Positions 1-7,203 of a DNA stretch of 64,000 nt are shown here, piece by piece. Numbering within the stretch: position 1 is the stretch's first letter; every line of letters starts with the position of its first letter. A model generated the notes under the pieces. That model worked only from the letters and a program-made list of their open reading frames with translations. It had not been told where the DNA came from and did no database searches. Source of the stretch: Xanthomarina gelatinilytica (GTDB lineage: Bacteria; Bacteroidota; Bacteroidia; Flavobacteriales; Flavobacteriaceae); contig NZ_ANLA01000010.1 in the NCBI RefSeq assembly GCF_000348685.1, positions 1 through 64,000 on the forward strand, written 5' to 3'. Position numbers and translations under genes: made by a program.

Positions 1-20
1 TGTTTTTATAAAATCATGGG

Positions 21-53
21 GTTGTGCAACGGTTACCATTGTTGTGCAAAGTG
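21..53 (+). repeat. Left inverted repeat of the retron module, two copies of GTTGTGCAA
   Basis: GTTGTGCAA occurs at 21-29 and again at 41-49. The inner copy, extended to GTTGTGCAAAGTG (41-53), is matched at 12 of 13 positions by the minus strand of 2511-2499 (GTTGTGCAAAATG). Both copies read inward and enclose the retron genes almost exactly: the RT stop is at 57 and the first effector ATG at 2492. This resembles terminal inverted repeats or cassette ends. No transposase is present in the window, so the meaning is inferred. Confidence 0.55.
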
Positions 54-56
54 TTT

Positions 57-1097
57 TTAACTATCAAGTTGTATTGAATAGTCTTTTAGTTTTTTTAATG
101 ACTCCTTTACATACTTATTATTTGGTTCAACCGAATGCCAAAAATGTAAATAGCCAATCATTCTTTCTGTATAAATAGGGTCATTGATTCTATTATGTTC
201 TAAATGTTTAGATAATCCATTTTTCAATAAATAATGAACATTCTTTCTCAATTCCCTTTTAGTTTTTCTAGGTATTGTCATTTTACCTGAAGAAATTGAA
301 ATACCTGTAACTATTTTTTGACGCTTACTGCCTATCATTTTAGTTTTACTATCTTTTATTTTAAATCCTTCATTAGAAACAATGGATTTAATATAATCTA
401 TAATCTTAATAGGTAGATATTCACCTGAGAATGTAAAATCGTCAGCATATCTGGTGTATTTTAAATCAAATTTTGATGCCAAACCATTTAATCTGTAATC
501 TAAACGTTTAGTTATAATATTACTTAGACTTGGACTTGTTACTCCACCTTGGGGAAGTGCTCCTTTGTAGCAACATATTGAAGCTAGATAATAGGATATT
601 TTCTTAGTATAACCCAACACGCGGAAAACTGAAATTACTCTGTTTAATTTTATTGAAGGGAAAAAATCTTCAATATCCATTTTAAGCAATATTTTTTGAT
701 TTAAATGAACTTTTGCATTGTCGACAATAGATGTATTTTTTTTGAATCCTTTTGAACAGTCATGAATAGGTTGCTTACTTAGAATATTTTTGTAAATCCA
801 TCTTTGAGATTGCAATAGAACAGGATATGGTGCTGAAATATTTCTTGATTTACCATCACGTTTTGGTATTTCAAAGTCATAATAAAATGACTCTGAATGA
901 GATGTTATTCTTGCCAAAACGTCCACTTCAATTCCTAGCAAAAGTGCCAAATGGTTAAAGTCTAGAATTACAACAGTATTATTGCTAATTAATTTATTGA
1001 CATAGGTCTTGACAGCAATTTGAGTTTTAGCACCTCTTATATTCTCGGATATAAAGGCATCCCATTCTTTGACCAGTATGTTTTTATTATCGTTCAT
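57..1097 (-). CDS. Retron-type reverse transcriptase
   Basis: RNA-directed DNA polymerase of 346 residues that should copy the msd part of the adjacent RNA into multicopy single-stranded DNA. Visible RT motifs are the motif A aspartate D141 (MDIEDFF), LPQGGVTSP at 181-189 and the catalytic YADD at 217-220. Two retron hallmarks are present: NAKVH at 127-131 (the NAxxH motif between RT blocks) and VTG at 263-265. There is no maturase or endonuclease domain as in group II introns, and the length is normal for a retron RT. It is the last gene of a minus-strand module, directly after the structured RNA at 1112-1293. The function is firm at family level; the exact subtype is inferred from the neighbours. 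Confidence 0.95.
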   Translation of the reverse strand: MNDNKNILVKEWDAFISENIRGAKTQIAVKTYVNKLISNNTVVILDFNHLALLLGIEVDVLARITSHSESFYYDFEIPKRDGKSRNISAPYPVLLQSQRWIYKNILSKQPIHDCSKGFKKNTSIVDNAKVHLNQKILLKMDIEDFFPSIKLNRVISVFRVLGYTKKISYYLASICCYKGALPQGGVTSPSLSNIITKRLDYRLNGLASKFDLKYTRYADDFTFSGEYLPIKIIDYIKSIVSNEGFKIKDSKTKMIGSKRQKIVTGISISSGKMTIPRKTKRELRKNVHYLLKNGLSKHLEHNRINDPIYTERMIGYLHFWHSVEPNNKYVKESLKKLKDYSIQLDS

Positions 1098-1111
1098 TAA
1101 GTAATAAAAAA

Positions 1112-1293
1112 GAGGATGGGAAAACTACTTTCATTGTAATTTATTCTAACTGCTAAATACTACGAAGTAGATTTAGTAGTATAGTTCCGTTAGGAACTAT
1201 ACTAGTGCCTTTTAAGGCACTAGTATGGTTAACGCCAGCGTTAATCTAAGAGGCGAATACACCTCCAACGTGCTAGTTTCATTCCCCATCCTC
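1112..1293 (-). ncRNA. Predicted retron msr-msd RNA
   Basis: The 182-nt region between the winged-helix gene and the RT is flanked by complementary ends. Minus-strand a1 GAGGATGGGGAA (1293-1282) pairs with a2 TTCCCATCCTC (1122-1112), with one bulged G. Just inside a1, minus-strand TAGC at 1275-1272 offers a candidate branching G at 1273. Between the arms lie consecutive hairpins: 1250-1265 (4 bp), 1229-1244 (7 bp), 1199-1226 (13-bp near-perfect arms), 1177-1204 (12 bp, overlapping its neighbour) and 1149-1180. This is the expected order for a retron: a1, branch G, short msr stems, long msd stems, a2, then RT. The exact msd boundaries cannot be set from sequence alone. Confidence 0.85.
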
Positions 1294-1635
1294 AAATATT
1301 TCAAATAATTCTGAATCTAAATTTTTTCTAATAGGTTTGTATACTTCATTTATTTCAAGAGGTTCTTGCTGCATATATTCAGGAACTTGTTTCCAATATT
1401 TGTTAGATTTCATGAATATTTTCTTCCTATTTCCAATTATCCAAGATTCACCTGTTTTCGTCAAGACAGCCTCATCATCATTAAATTCAATTACTTCTAA
1501 ATTCAAAAATTTTCTTAGCGTCCTAGCCATTTGCGCAGGTGACAGCAAATACTTTTGGTGAAAATGATATGGTGATATCTTTTTTACCTCAAATATCTCT
1601 CGTAAGAATTCTATGTCTTCACTAAAAAAAATCAT
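1279..1635 (-). CDS. Retron-associated winged helix-turn-helix protein
   Basis: A 118-residue protein whose first half reads as a winged helix-turn-helix: helices around residues 5-40 (with SPAQMARTLRKF as the likely recognition helix) and a short beta wing (VIEFNDDEAVLTKTG). The C-terminal third is charged and ends in an acidic tail. Its ATG overlaps the TAA of the PRTase-like gene in TAATG, so the two are probably translationally coupled. Its last codons (E-D-G-E-stop) are the a1 repeat of the retron RNA. Small DNA-binding partners of this kind accompany PRTase-type retrons. A role in binding msDNA or holding the effector inactive is inference; plain transcriptional autoregulation is the alternative. 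Confidence 0.8.
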   Translation of the reverse strand: MIFFSEDIEFLREIFEVKKISPYHFHQKYLLSPAQMARTLRKFLNLEVIEFNDDEAVLTKTGESWIIGNRKKIFMKSNKYWKQVPEYMQQEPLEINEVYKPIRKNLDSELFEIFEDGE

Positions 1636-2492
1636 TACACTCGTTTAAAAATAGTTTTTCGTGGAATTCCTCCTTTTAAAAATGGCCACCAGAAAATCGG
1701 GAATACATTGTTAGGAACGTTGTATGATTCTAGTGCAAACAAACTTTCTGATTTTTGATAACCAAATTTTGGCAGGTATTTTCCGTGATACTTTCTTTTG
1801 AGTTTTTTTTCAAGGGCTTCCATCGATTTTACGGCATCATCTCTATTTTCTTCAGGATGCGATTCACTGATACCTTTTTTTAACCAGTATACACTAAAAT
1901 ACTCAACATTTAATTTGTCAAGAGCCTCTTTTGCAAAAAGCATGGAAGCCAAACTGACTATCTTTATGTCTATGTTTTTTAACTTTCTTTCAGTGATAAC
2001 TTTATTGACATAATTAAGCTTACGATTTATTGTATTCCCTGTTCCTATAAAGTCATCAACAAGAATAATAGTTGAATCATCAGGTACTTCATGGACACCA
2101 GTGGGAAGAGAATTGTAAAAATTCGATGCTTTCCATTCCACTGAAAATTTATTCTTTAAATTCTGAATTAGACTTTGTGAACCATCGGGTTCTTTGTCAT
2201 CGCAAGTCGCTAATAAAAATGAATTTTTAGAGCTTAATTTCCATTCATTTTGAATGTGCTCAGAAATAGTTTGGCAACCTTTTGTTAGTTTCTTTGAATC
2301 TATATATTCATAATTGTTAATCAAGAATTCAATAAGCTGTTTTTGATTTTCCTCGTCACTAAGACACCACAACTCAAATAAAGCATCTGGTTCATATGTC
2401 AACCATTCATGGTCTAAATGTAGGCTGGTCAGTCGCCTGAAGTCATCTACATCTATTGTTGAATCAGCTCTATTTAAAATTTTTTCATTCAT
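1635..2492 (-). CDS. Retron-associated phosphoribosyltransferase-like effector
   Basis: A 285-residue protein with a type I phosphoribosyltransferase PRPP-binding loop at 141-155 (TIILVDDFIGTGNTI). It is preceded by a helical N-terminal region and followed by a basic stretch around 235-250. It is not close to a known purine, pyrimidine or salvage PRTase. It heads a three-gene-plus-RNA minus-strand unit with the winged-helix protein and the retron RT. By position it is the likely toxic effector that the RT/msDNA complex restrains until phage attack. PRTase-like effectors are known among retron types (I recall type III with a winged-helix partner, not checked here). Its substrate is unknown. 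Confidence 0.85.
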   Translation of the reverse strand: MNEKILNRADSTIDVDDFRRLTSLHLDHEWLTYEPDALFELWCLSDEENQKQLIEFLINNYEYIDSKKLTKGCQTISEHIQNEWKLSSKNSFLLATCDDKEPDGSQSLIQNLKNKFSVEWKASNFYNSLPTGVHEVPDDSTIILVDDFIGTGNTINRKLNYVNKVITERKLKNIDIKIVSLASMLFAKEALDKLNVEYFSVYWLKKGISESHPEENRDDAVKSMEALEKKLKRKYHGKYLPKFGYQKSESLFALESYNVPNNVFPIFWWPFLKGGIPRKTIFKRV

Positions 2493-2498
2493 TTTTTA

Positions 2499-2511
2499 CA
2501 TTTTGCACAAC
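2499..2511 (-). repeat. Right inverted repeat of the retron module
   Basis: The minus strand reads GTTGTGCAAAATG, the inward-facing partner of 41-53 (one mismatch in 13). It lies in the 5' leader of the PRTase-like gene, 7 bases before its ATG. A second shared word, AACGGTTA, is found at 28-35 and at 2541-2548, so both flanks carry related sequence. Confidence 0.5.
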
Positions 2512-2525
2512 TCCTTATACCTTCT

Positions 2526-2533
2526 CAAATATA
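2526..2533 (-). promoter_or_regulatory. Candidate -7 element of the retron operon
   Basis: The minus strand reads TATATTTG, an exact match to the Bacteroidota -7 consensus TAnnTTTG, placed 33 bases upstream of the first effector ATG. No clear -33 TTG lies at the usual distance, so this is a moderate call. Confidence 0.45.
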
Positions 2534-2925
2534 ATTATATAACGGTTAAAATTCCTGGATAACAACAGGTTTTTATTGCTTTTATCCTTTGCGTTAAGTT
2601 TCAAACCTAGCTATTTTTTAGCAGCTTTGCAATACGTGGTACTACGTATATCTACTAACTCCTGCCCTTTTGTTTGCGGGTTTGTTTTGTAAAGAAAAGC
2701 AAACTTTTGGTGGCATCCTTACGGCTTTCCGTAAAACCCAACTAGCTTATAAAAAAAACCCATAAAAAATGTTTCTTCACTTCACACCTGTTTCAATAAA
2801 ATGAAGCTCATAATAACAAAACGTCTTAAAAAAACAAGTCAAATGTAGTACATTACTTACGAAAAAACGCACCTCAAACCTAATTTCCCATAGGGTCTCC
2901 TTCGGGTCTAGTTCGGGTTTCCTTC
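2534..2925. other. Intergenic junction region, no gene seen
   Basis: About 390 bases with no convincing reading frame. It contains a near-perfect 18-base palindrome at 2632-2649 (ATACGTGGT/ACTACGTAT), a perfect 6-bp hairpin TTACGG-CTTT-CCGTAA at 2719-2734, and a run of CCTTCGG/CTTCGGG words around 2897-2926 just before a gene fragment. The texture suggests a rearrangement scar beside the retron. Confidence 0.4.
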
Positions 2926-3048
2926 GGTGTTTTACCTGCAAGTACTAGTATCTTTGTCGGAATTGGTATTGTGTTTTACCAGGATGCTAATGGCGAATTG
3001 TATGAGTTGGCACAAGGTAATACCATGATTATTCCTGTTACCGGTTAA
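2926..3048 (+). pseudogene. C-terminal fragment of an unidentified protein
   Basis: An open frame without a start codon ends at TAA 3046-3048 and encodes about 40 residues containing ...FYQDANGELYELAQG... It is followed directly by a good terminator at 3069-3116. The protein-like composition, plus a correctly placed terminator and no start, suggests the 3' end of a gene whose 5' part has been lost or replaced. The frame stays open upstream to about 2890 through CTTCGG-rich sequence. I do not recognise the family. Confidence 0.4.
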
Positions 3049-3068
3049 ACTGGTATTACATAAGCATA

Positions 3069-3116
3069 AAACCCTACTCTGGTTTCTTGGGAGAATGTCT
3101 GGAGTAGGGTTTTTTC
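3069..3116 (+). terminator. Rho-independent terminator
   Basis: AAACCCTACTC (3069-3079) pairs perfectly with GAGTAGGGTTT (3102-3112), followed by a T run. It terminates the truncated frame ending at 3048, which suggests that frame is the tail of a once-intact transcription unit. Confidence 0.75.
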
Positions 3117-3160
3117 TTTAGTGTTGTTTCCCTCTATGGCTCCTGCACGGAGGAAAAAGC

Positions 3161-3550
3161 CGTATTACCTGGGTTATCAAGCAGGCACCCGACATTTTTT
3201 TATTGGAACTGGGTGCAAATGATGGTCTAAGAGGTGTGCCTTTAACCGAAACCCGAGCTAACCTTCAAGCCATTATTGATGAGGTACGGGAACAAAGCCC
3301 CAAGACCCTTATAGTTTTGGCTGGAATGGAATTGCCTCCAAATATGGGCGAGGATTATACCACAGAGTTCAGACAACTTTATGCTGATTTAGCAGAAATA
3401 AACAAGTTGGCTTTTATCCCTTTTATCTTAAAGGATGTTGGTGGTATCCAATCCTTAAACCTCAAAGATGGCATTCACCCCAACAAAGCAGGACATAAAA
3501 TCGTGGCAGACAATGTTTGGGAGGTGATTGGCCCTTTAATCAAATCCTAA
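3161..3550 (+). pseudogene. N-terminally truncated SGNH/GDSL esterase (TesA-like arylesterase)
   Basis: The frame encodes the C-terminal two thirds of a lipase/arylesterase of the TesA type. Block III is present (LELGANDGLRG; the GxND asparagine), as is the catalytic block V D-x-x-H (DGIHPNKAGH). The N-terminal GDSL block with the nucleophilic serine is missing. Family resemblance reaches upstream through ITWVIKQAPDIFLLELG to about 3161, and an in-frame TAG at 3119-3121 closes the frame. The first usable start is TTG at 3203, which gives a 115-residue product without the nucleophile. This is best read as a broken gene left by the rearrangement that also left the fragment at 2926-3048. A terminator follows. 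Confidence 0.8.
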
Positions 3551-3596
3551 TTTGCCACATCAAATAAAACCTGATATCCCTAACAAATATTAATAA

Positions 3597-3628
3597 AAAA
3601 ACCATCCGTGTTAGGATGGTTTTTTTTC
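3597..3628 (+). terminator. Rho-independent terminator, possibly bidirectional
   Basis: AAACCATCC-GTGTTA-GGATGGTTT followed by a T run on the plus strand and preceded by an A run, so it can also serve the cold shock gene ending at 3644 on the minus strand. Confidence 0.8.
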
Positions 3629-3643
3629 AAAGTAGCCTATAAC

Positions 3644-3835
3644 TTAGAGCAAACTAACCCTTACGGCATTAAAGCCTTTGTCCCCTTTTTCCACGTCAAA
3701 TGTTACAAGGTCATTTTCCTTGATGTTATCTATCAGATTTGTGGAATGCACAAAAATCTCTTCTTCAGAATCCTTTACGGTAATAAAACCAAATCCTTTG
3801 GCATTGTTAAAAAACTTTACGGTACCTTCTTTCAT
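3644..3835 (-). CDS. Cold shock domain protein
   Basis: A small single-domain OB-fold RNA/DNA-binding protein of 63 residues from the ATG at 3835. RNP1 (KGFGFI) and RNP2 (EIFVHST) are both present, and it opens with the usual MKEGTVKFFN. Longer in-frame starts to 3889 exist, but the extension has no family counterpart. It lies 86 bases downstream of the desaturase gene on the same strand. The two may form a cold-adaptation transcript, the desaturase fluidising membranes and this protein melting RNA structure. A second, longer cold shock protein is at 29947-30408. Confidence 0.93.
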   Translation of the reverse strand: MKEGTVKFFNNAKGFGFITVKDSEEEIFVHSTNLIDNIKENDLVTFDVEKGDKGFNAVRVSLL

Positions 3836-3921
3836 GTTATTTACTTTATTAGTGTTCATTAATTTATCAATCATTCTTTTTATCATCATTTCTATGGTTT
3901 TATAGGTTGTAATATTATTGG

Positions 3922-5019
3922 TTATACTCTGCTTAGGTTTTGTTGTTTGCCCAATGCTTTAAGCATTTTCATATGATCCTTAATGGCATGCAGGATGCTT
4001 TTTTTTACATGATAGGGCATGCCAAACTCTTTGGCTGTTGCAACTACTATACTGTTTATTTTTTTATAATGCACATGGCACACATCTGGTAGGACATGAT
4101 GTTCCACTTGATAGTTCAACCCTCCAATCAACCAAAACAGGAGTTTGCTTTTGGGCGCAAAATTACTGGTAGTAGCCAACTGGTGTTTGTACCATTCGTT
4201 GTCCATAACACCCTGTTTATTGGGTAATGGGAAATCGGTTTCAGGCATGATGTGTGCAATTTGAAAAACCACACTAACCAATAAGCCTGTAATAAGATGC
4301 ATGCACAAAAACCCCAATAAAACTATCCACCAAGCCAGTGGCACCATGATCATGGGAAGTACCAATGCATAAGAATAATAAAAAAGCTTCCAGCTGGTCA
4401 TGCTAAGCAATACGCGTTTAAATTCATTTTTTTTGGATAGGAAACCCATGTCCCGATAACGTTTTAAATTCACGAAATCCTTGACTGTAATCCATAGTAA
4501 GGTTGAAATACCATAAAAAAACCAAATGTATATATGCTGGAATTTTTGAGACCAATGGTGTTTGGCATGAGGGGAAAAACGCAAAAAAAATGGCGTGTTT
4601 ATGTCATCGTCTGCATGCTCAATATTGGTATAGGTATGATGTAAAATGTTGTGCTGTATGTTCCAGATTTTTGCATTGGCCCCAATAAGGTTGAAAGTAT
4701 AACCCAATAAGGTATTGACCCTTTTGTTTTTAGAATATGCGCCATGTATGGCATCGTGCATAACACCCATTCCTATACCAGACATGCCTAAACCACAAAT
4801 CACATACAAGGTGAAAAGCAGCCAAACACTGGTAACCAAACCTGTGGAAAGTAACATTAAAGGACCAAAAAACAGCGTAAGCATGACAATGGTTTTAACA
4901 ACCATTGTGGCATTGGCTTTTTTACTAATGTTATTTTCTTTAAAGTAACTGTTTACCCGACGTCTTAAAGTTTTGGAAAAATCCTTATCAGTTGCTCTTG
5001 AAAATCTAAGATGCTCCAT
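3922..5019 (-). CDS. Membrane fatty acid desaturase (acyl-CoA/linoleoyl-CoA desaturase-like)
   Basis: A 365-residue integral membrane di-iron desaturase. The three histidine boxes are visible: HDAIHG near residue 88, HNILHH near 123 and QVEHH near 305, where the Q-x-x-HH form is typical of front-end or acyl-lipid desaturases. Hydrophobic segments near 45-85 and 165-245 flank the boxes. There is no N-terminal cytochrome b5 domain, so an external ferredoxin or cytochrome must supply electrons. It is upstream of, and co-directional with, a cold shock gene. The position of the introduced double bond cannot be told from the sequence. Confidence 0.92.
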   Translation of the reverse strand: MEHLRFSRATDKDFSKTLRRRVNSYFKENNISKKANATMVVKTIVMLTLFFGPLMLLSTGLVTSVWLLFTLYVICGLGMSGIGMGVMHDAIHGAYSKNKRVNTLLGYTFNLIGANAKIWNIQHNILHHTYTNIEHADDDINTPFFLRFSPHAKHHWSQKFQHIYIWFFYGISTLLWITVKDFVNLKRYRDMGFLSKKNEFKRVLLSMTSWKLFYYSYALVLPMIMVPLAWWIVLLGFLCMHLITGLLVSVVFQIAHIMPETDFPLPNKQGVMDNEWYKHQLATTSNFAPKSKLLFWLIGGLNYQVEHHVLPDVCHVHYKKINSIVVATAKEFGMPYHVKKSILHAIKDHMKMLKALGKQQNLSRV

Positions 5020-5380
5020 AGTGTGCTATTATTGAAATTATAAACTTACTGCACATGACATCTATTTTTTTAAATTTTATGTAACCAAAAGATGCGTGGC
5101 AATCCTGTTTGAGCATAAGCCTGATATTTTTAAAGTATCACAAGGAATGGTTGGGGTTTTATTTCCTTAGTACACTTTGACAAATAGTCTGTGATTATAC
5201 TACAGTTTTAAAGTATTGAAGAGAGCAAAGAATTAATTAAGATTGAAAGGAAAATTAAAAAAAGAAAAGCAGTCCAAATAATTTATCATAAAGATAAGCT
5301 AATTAAAACCAAGCAAGCACAATTTAGTGTTAAAGTATGGAAAACATAAACACTTTATAACATATGCATCATCGGGCTTA
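5020..5380. other. 361-bp intergenic region, no clear gene
   Basis: Lies between the desaturase start and the end of the regulator gene at 5381. It contains three direct copies of TTAAAGTAT (5130-5138, 5208-5216, 5330-5338) and a 44-codon Lys/Ile-rich open stretch (5215-5349) lacking an ATG, GTG or TTG start. Nothing else is recognisable. Confidence 0.4.
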
Positions 5381-6250
5381 TTAAGTATTTATTTCTAGCT
5401 TATACCCTACGCCATGTACATTGATGATTTTAATAGAGCTATCTGCTTCCAGTTTTTTACGTAATTTAGAAATGTACGTATCCAAACTCCTACCTACAAT
5501 GACACCATGGTCTTCCCACACTTTTTTAGTGAGTTCGTCACGTTTAATGACTTGGTTGGGTTTGGCTGCAAAAATTTCCAGAAGCTCACATTCTTTTTTG
5601 GAAAGACTGATTTCTTCAGCCTGTTTCACCAATTTATTTTGTTCAGGATAAAACCGGAAACTGCCTATGGTTTCAAAAGCAGGAGTATCCAAGGCCTTAG
5701 ACTTTTCATCTTGCGTTTTCTGTTTAAAACCCAGTAACAACAAAACAAAACCACATAGCATTAAAGCATAAGAAATATATTCTTTGTTTATGGATTTTGT
5801 ACCTAAAGGTTTAAAACTTAAATGAATGGCATAACAGTTTTCCGGAAGGATCCTGCCTGCACAAGGCACAATATTATTTTCCACTTGATTGACTATCTGA
5901 TAACTGTAAGCTACCTCCTGGGCTTCACAGGCAAGCGTTTCCACCAAATAATCTTTAGGCAATTCTGCTTTTTGAAATACCGAATCGATAACAACTACCA
6001 AAGCGCTTGGATCCAAACTTAAGGGTTTTTGAAAAGAAAGTTGGTAGGTGTTTTCGGTTAAGGATGTAACAGGCATGACCAAGGATGTAGAGTCGCCATG
6101 TGCCAATAACAATTGATGACCCACAGCCCGTAAAGCCACTTTCACCTTTTGTGAAAACAGCTGGTTTGGTTCTTCTGACGACATCAAAAACCAAAAAGAA
6201 AACGCCAGCACACTTAAGCCACTTAATATAAAAAAGATTCGTTTTTTCAT
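5381..6250 (-). CDS. Membrane-anchored OmpR/ToxR-type winged-helix regulator
   Basis: A 289-residue protein with a hydrophobic N-terminal segment (residues 4-24), an approximately 135-residue extracytoplasmic region containing Cys residues (LACEAQ, VPCAGR, ENCYA), a second membrane segment near 160-177 (YALMLCGFVLLLLGF), and a C-terminal Trans_reg_C winged helix (about 195-289, including KRDELTKKVWEDHG and the SLDTYISKLRKKL recognition helix). There is no receiver domain, so the signal probably passes directly through the membrane, as in ToxR/CadC, but with the DNA-binding domain at the C terminus. It is divergent from the lipoprotein at 6382 and shares a short upstream region with it. The signal sensed is unknown. 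Confidence 0.85.
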   Translation of the reverse strand: MKKRIFFILSGLSVLAFSFWFLMSSEEPNQLFSQKVKVALRAVGHQLLLAHGDSTSLVMPVTSLTENTYQLSFQKPLSLDPSALVVVIDSVFQKAELPKDYLVETLACEAQEVAYSYQIVNQVENNIVPCAGRILPENCYAIHLSFKPLGTKSINKEYISYALMLCGFVLLLLGFKQKTQDEKSKALDTPAFETIGSFRFYPEQNKLVKQAEEISLSKKECELLEIFAAKPNQVIKRDELTKKVWEDHGVIVGRSLDTYISKLRKKLEADSSIKIINVHGVGYKLEINT

Positions 6251-6293
6251 TCCAAGTGTAAAGAACTCAATTTTTCATGACTTTTTACAGGAG

Positions 6294-6329
6294 TTGACAC
6301 TTCTTTTGCATTTTTTTGACATTCTTTAA
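6294..6329 (+). promoter_or_regulatory. Two direct repeats, candidate operator for the wHTH regulator
   Basis: TTGACACTTCTTTT (6294-6307) and TTGACATTCTTTAA (6316-6329) begin 22 bases apart, two helical turns, between the divergent regulator (start 6250) and the lipoprotein gene (start 6382). OmpR-family winged helices commonly bind tandem direct repeats. That this regulator uses these repeats is inference. Confidence 0.4.
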
Positions 6330-6381
6330 ACATGTTTCATCTAATTTTATCCTTGCTAATAATTTTAAAATCAATTACATA

Positions 6382-6954
6382 ATGAACAAAATCGTTTTAA
6401 GTTGCTTCTTGCTCTTATGCTTGAACTGTTCCACCAACAGTCAGCAAGCAATGAAGGACACAGCCGTCCCTGAAGTTATGTTACCATTAAATCCTTTTGA
6501 AACCATCTCATACAAAGAACCTTATAATCCCCACAGTCCATATCATTTAGACTTAAAGATGGAAACCACGGAAACAGGCACCAAACAGCTTAACTTATTC
6601 ATCACCTTAAAAGATAATGCTTATTTTGTGTCTCCACATGCCAAAAAGGATTTTAAAGGAAAATTCAGCATGACCATAGAAGACTCCAACAAACTAAGCA
6701 TGACCGATGATATTATTGAAATACCCCGTTCGGTGGAAGAAATGGACACCCATCCGTTTGTAGATGGCAAGGTGAATTGGGTAAGGGAAAATACCTTATA
6801 TAAACAAAATTTAAACATATTGACAAAAGATGACTTTGAAGTCACAGGCTTTATTAGGTTTACCATAGAACCCCGTTGCACTTATGAGGAAATTCCTTTT
6901 AAAGTCACACAAAACTCTGGTGTGTTACAGGTAACACTTGCTGCAGGCTGCTAA
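6382..6954 (+). CDS. Putative lipoprotein, possibly DsbD alpha-domain-like
   Basis: 190 residues from ATG 6382; in-frame codons upstream to 6316 give a hydrophilic extension and are unlikely. The N terminus is a lipoprotein signal with a Cys after LLLCLN. The remainder looks beta-rich, with a late Cys pair (EPRCTYEEIPF and a terminal Cys), loosely recalling the N-terminal domain of DsbD (thiol-disulfide carriers) in which a late Cys sits before a Pro-rich stretch. That assignment is weak. It is divergent from the membrane-bound regulator and separated from it by direct repeats, so it may be that regulator's target. Otherwise it is an uncharacterised envelope lipoprotein. Confidence 0.7.
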   Translation: MNKIVLSCFLLLCLNCSTNSQQAMKDTAVPEVMLPLNPFETISYKEPYNPHSPYHLDLKMETTETGTKQLNLFITLKDNAYFVSPHAKKDFKGKFSMTIEDSNKLSMTDDIIEIPRSVEEMDTHPFVDGKVNWVRENTLYKQNLNILTKDDFEVTGFIRFTIEPRCTYEEIPFKVTQNSGVLQVTLAAGC

Positions 6955-7203
6955 GTGTTTTCCTTAATTAAAAATTGTCAGCAAGCAACTGTAAAAATTT
7001 CAGTTTTAAAATGTCAATTTGACATTATAAAAAGTATTTGACCTTTTTTTAGACAGGGTTTTTAACGAAAAAGCCAACAAATCTTTAAAGATTCGTTAAA
7101 AATATTCCCATATTTTTATTTGGTATTTTATTTGCAATATAACTATCAGAATCGTTAAGATTGAAACTTTTGATTTATTGTTTAACTTAAAATTTTTATT
7201 ATT

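Noticed and set aside
57-1097. Group II intron or CRISPR-associated reverse transcriptase
   Set aside because: No maturase or HNH domain and no CRISPR repeats are present. The NAxxH and VTG motifs with flanking a1/a2 repeats fit a retron.
1635-2492. Housekeeping purine or pyrimidine phosphoribosyltransferase
   Set aside because: Only the PRPP loop is shared. The rest does not match salvage enzymes, and the gene is coupled to a winged-helix protein and a retron RNA and RT.
5215-5349. 44-codon Lys/Ile-rich open frame upstream of the desaturase
   Set aside because: It has no ATG, GTG or TTG start, and in AT-rich DNA a Lys/Ile-rich open stretch of this length arises by chance. No motif was seen.
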